From Candidatus Uhrbacteria bacterium RIFOXYB12_FULL_58_10 (lineage in GTDB: Bacteria > Patescibacteriota > Patescibacteriia > 2-12-FULL-57-11): a stretch of DNA of 6,974 nucleotides. Below, piece after piece: positions 6,611-6,974 of the stretch. The notes under the pieces are model-generated. The model was not told the origin of the DNA, searched no databases, and saw only the letters and a program-made list of their open reading frames with translations. Position 1 is the first letter of the stretch. The number at the start of each line of letters is the position of its first letter. The position numbers and the translations under genes were made by a program. Where the stretch lies: positions 1-6,974 of the forward strand of contig CALRHY010000038.1 in assembly GCA_943359495.1 (NCBI GenBank), read 5' to 3'.

Positions 6611-6931
6611 TTATTTCTTTTTTCTCGGCCGATCTTCGTCATCTCTATCATCATCCGCCCGATCTCTCCGTTTTTCCATCACGTACGAGATGACTTCTTT
6701 GACGCCCGTGACCAAGACACTAAAGCCAGGCAGGATGCCTTCGACACGGTGACGGACCGACTGCACCGCATTTTCAATTGCCTCCATTTTTTTCCGCACA
6801 TCCGTCACCATCGCCCGGGTATCGCGCAGCATGGCAATGATGTAGTACAGCATCCAAGAAAAGAACGCCGCAACCAGCACGACGGAAAATGCGATGGAGA
6901 GATTTAAGACGTCTTTGGATGTTTCAAACAT
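6611..6931 (-). CDS. Small single-pass membrane protein with coiled-coil-like helix (106 aa)
   Basis: One transmembrane helix (about 9-33) is followed by an amphipathic, probably helical segment (about 36-64, rich in Arg, Lys, Glu and Met). A short hydrophobic stretch follows (about 65-84: ILPGFSVLVTGVKEVISYV), then a highly charged tail (87-106) of Arg/Asp repeats ending in RKKK. The layout resembles DUF948-type small envelope proteins, with a short N-terminus, a helix and a long amphipathic stretch, but the similarity is architectural only. The acidic/basic tail is unusual and probably disordered. The gene is complete: ATG 6931 follows an extended -10 promoter and TAA 6611 precedes the bidirectional terminator. 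It appears monocistronic. No function is claimed. Confidence 0.75.
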   Translation of the reverse strand: MFETSKDVLNLSIAFSVVLVAAFFSWMLYYIIAMLRDTRAMVTDVRKKMEAIENAVQSVRHRVEGILPGFSVLVTGVKEVISYVMEKRRDRADDDRDDEDRPRKKK

Positions 6932-6946
6932 AGTTGATTCTTTTTT

Positions 6947-6955
6947 AGTATAACA
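6947..6955 (-). promoter_or_regulatory. Extended -10 promoter of the small membrane protein gene
   Basis: TGT-TATACT (6955-6947) is a near-consensus extended -10. Transcription is expected near 6940, about nine bases before ATG 6931. The -35 position falls at or beyond the right window edge and cannot be judged. The leader is A-rich with no Shine-Dalgarno core. Confidence 0.65.
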
Positions 6956-6974
6956 CGCTATGTCTTTTTTTGTT

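Noticed and set aside
6236..6907. 223-codon plus-strand frame spanning the right part
   Set aside because: Crosses the glycosyltransferase gene in another frame, the bidirectional terminator and the antisense of the small membrane protein gene.

Overview
The window looks like a piece of a bacterial chromosome, most likely from the Candidate Phyla Radiation (Patescibacteria). That placement is an inference. It rests on a membrane-anchored baseplate-J-like surface protein of the kind common in those genomes, a very short one-helix membrane protein, and start codons without clear Shine-Dalgarno sites. No rRNA, tRNA, transposase, integrase or CRISPR array is visible.

Layout, left to right. Positions 1-203 (minus strand) hold the 5' part of a T-box leader RNA with a textbook antiterminator. 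A consensus-35 promoter at 210-239 drives it, and the gene it controls lies beyond the left edge. Positions 243-1481 (minus) encode a single-pass membrane protein with a baseplate-J-like external region. A 153-base gap (1482-1634) holds three related copies of a short GAAACGC/GTAACGC-type repeat, two of which form a long hairpin, plus an extended -10 promoter. Positions 1635-5111 (minus) encode full-length DnaE, the catalytic alpha subunit of DNA polymerase III. Positions 5112-5336 are a divergent intergenic region with candidate promoters in both directions. It also holds a strong Rho-independent terminator pointing towards dnaE, which raises the possibility of attenuation or of a short upstream transcript. 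Positions 5337-6584 (plus) encode a polytopic GT-C-type membrane glycosyltransferase. A bidirectional terminator (6570-6598) separates it from a convergent small membrane protein gene (6611-6931, minus), which has an extended -10 promoter.

The genes do not form one obvious pathway. dnaE and the surface protein gene are collinear and may be partly co-transcribed, because no terminator is seen between them. The glycosyltransferase and the small membrane protein are separate units that share a terminator. The most informative element is the T-box. It shows that an amino-acid-related gene just outside the window, probably an aminoacyl-tRNA synthetase or transporter, is controlled by uncharged tRNA. 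T-boxes are best known from Firmicutes and a few other phyla, so the host assignment makes it worth checking.
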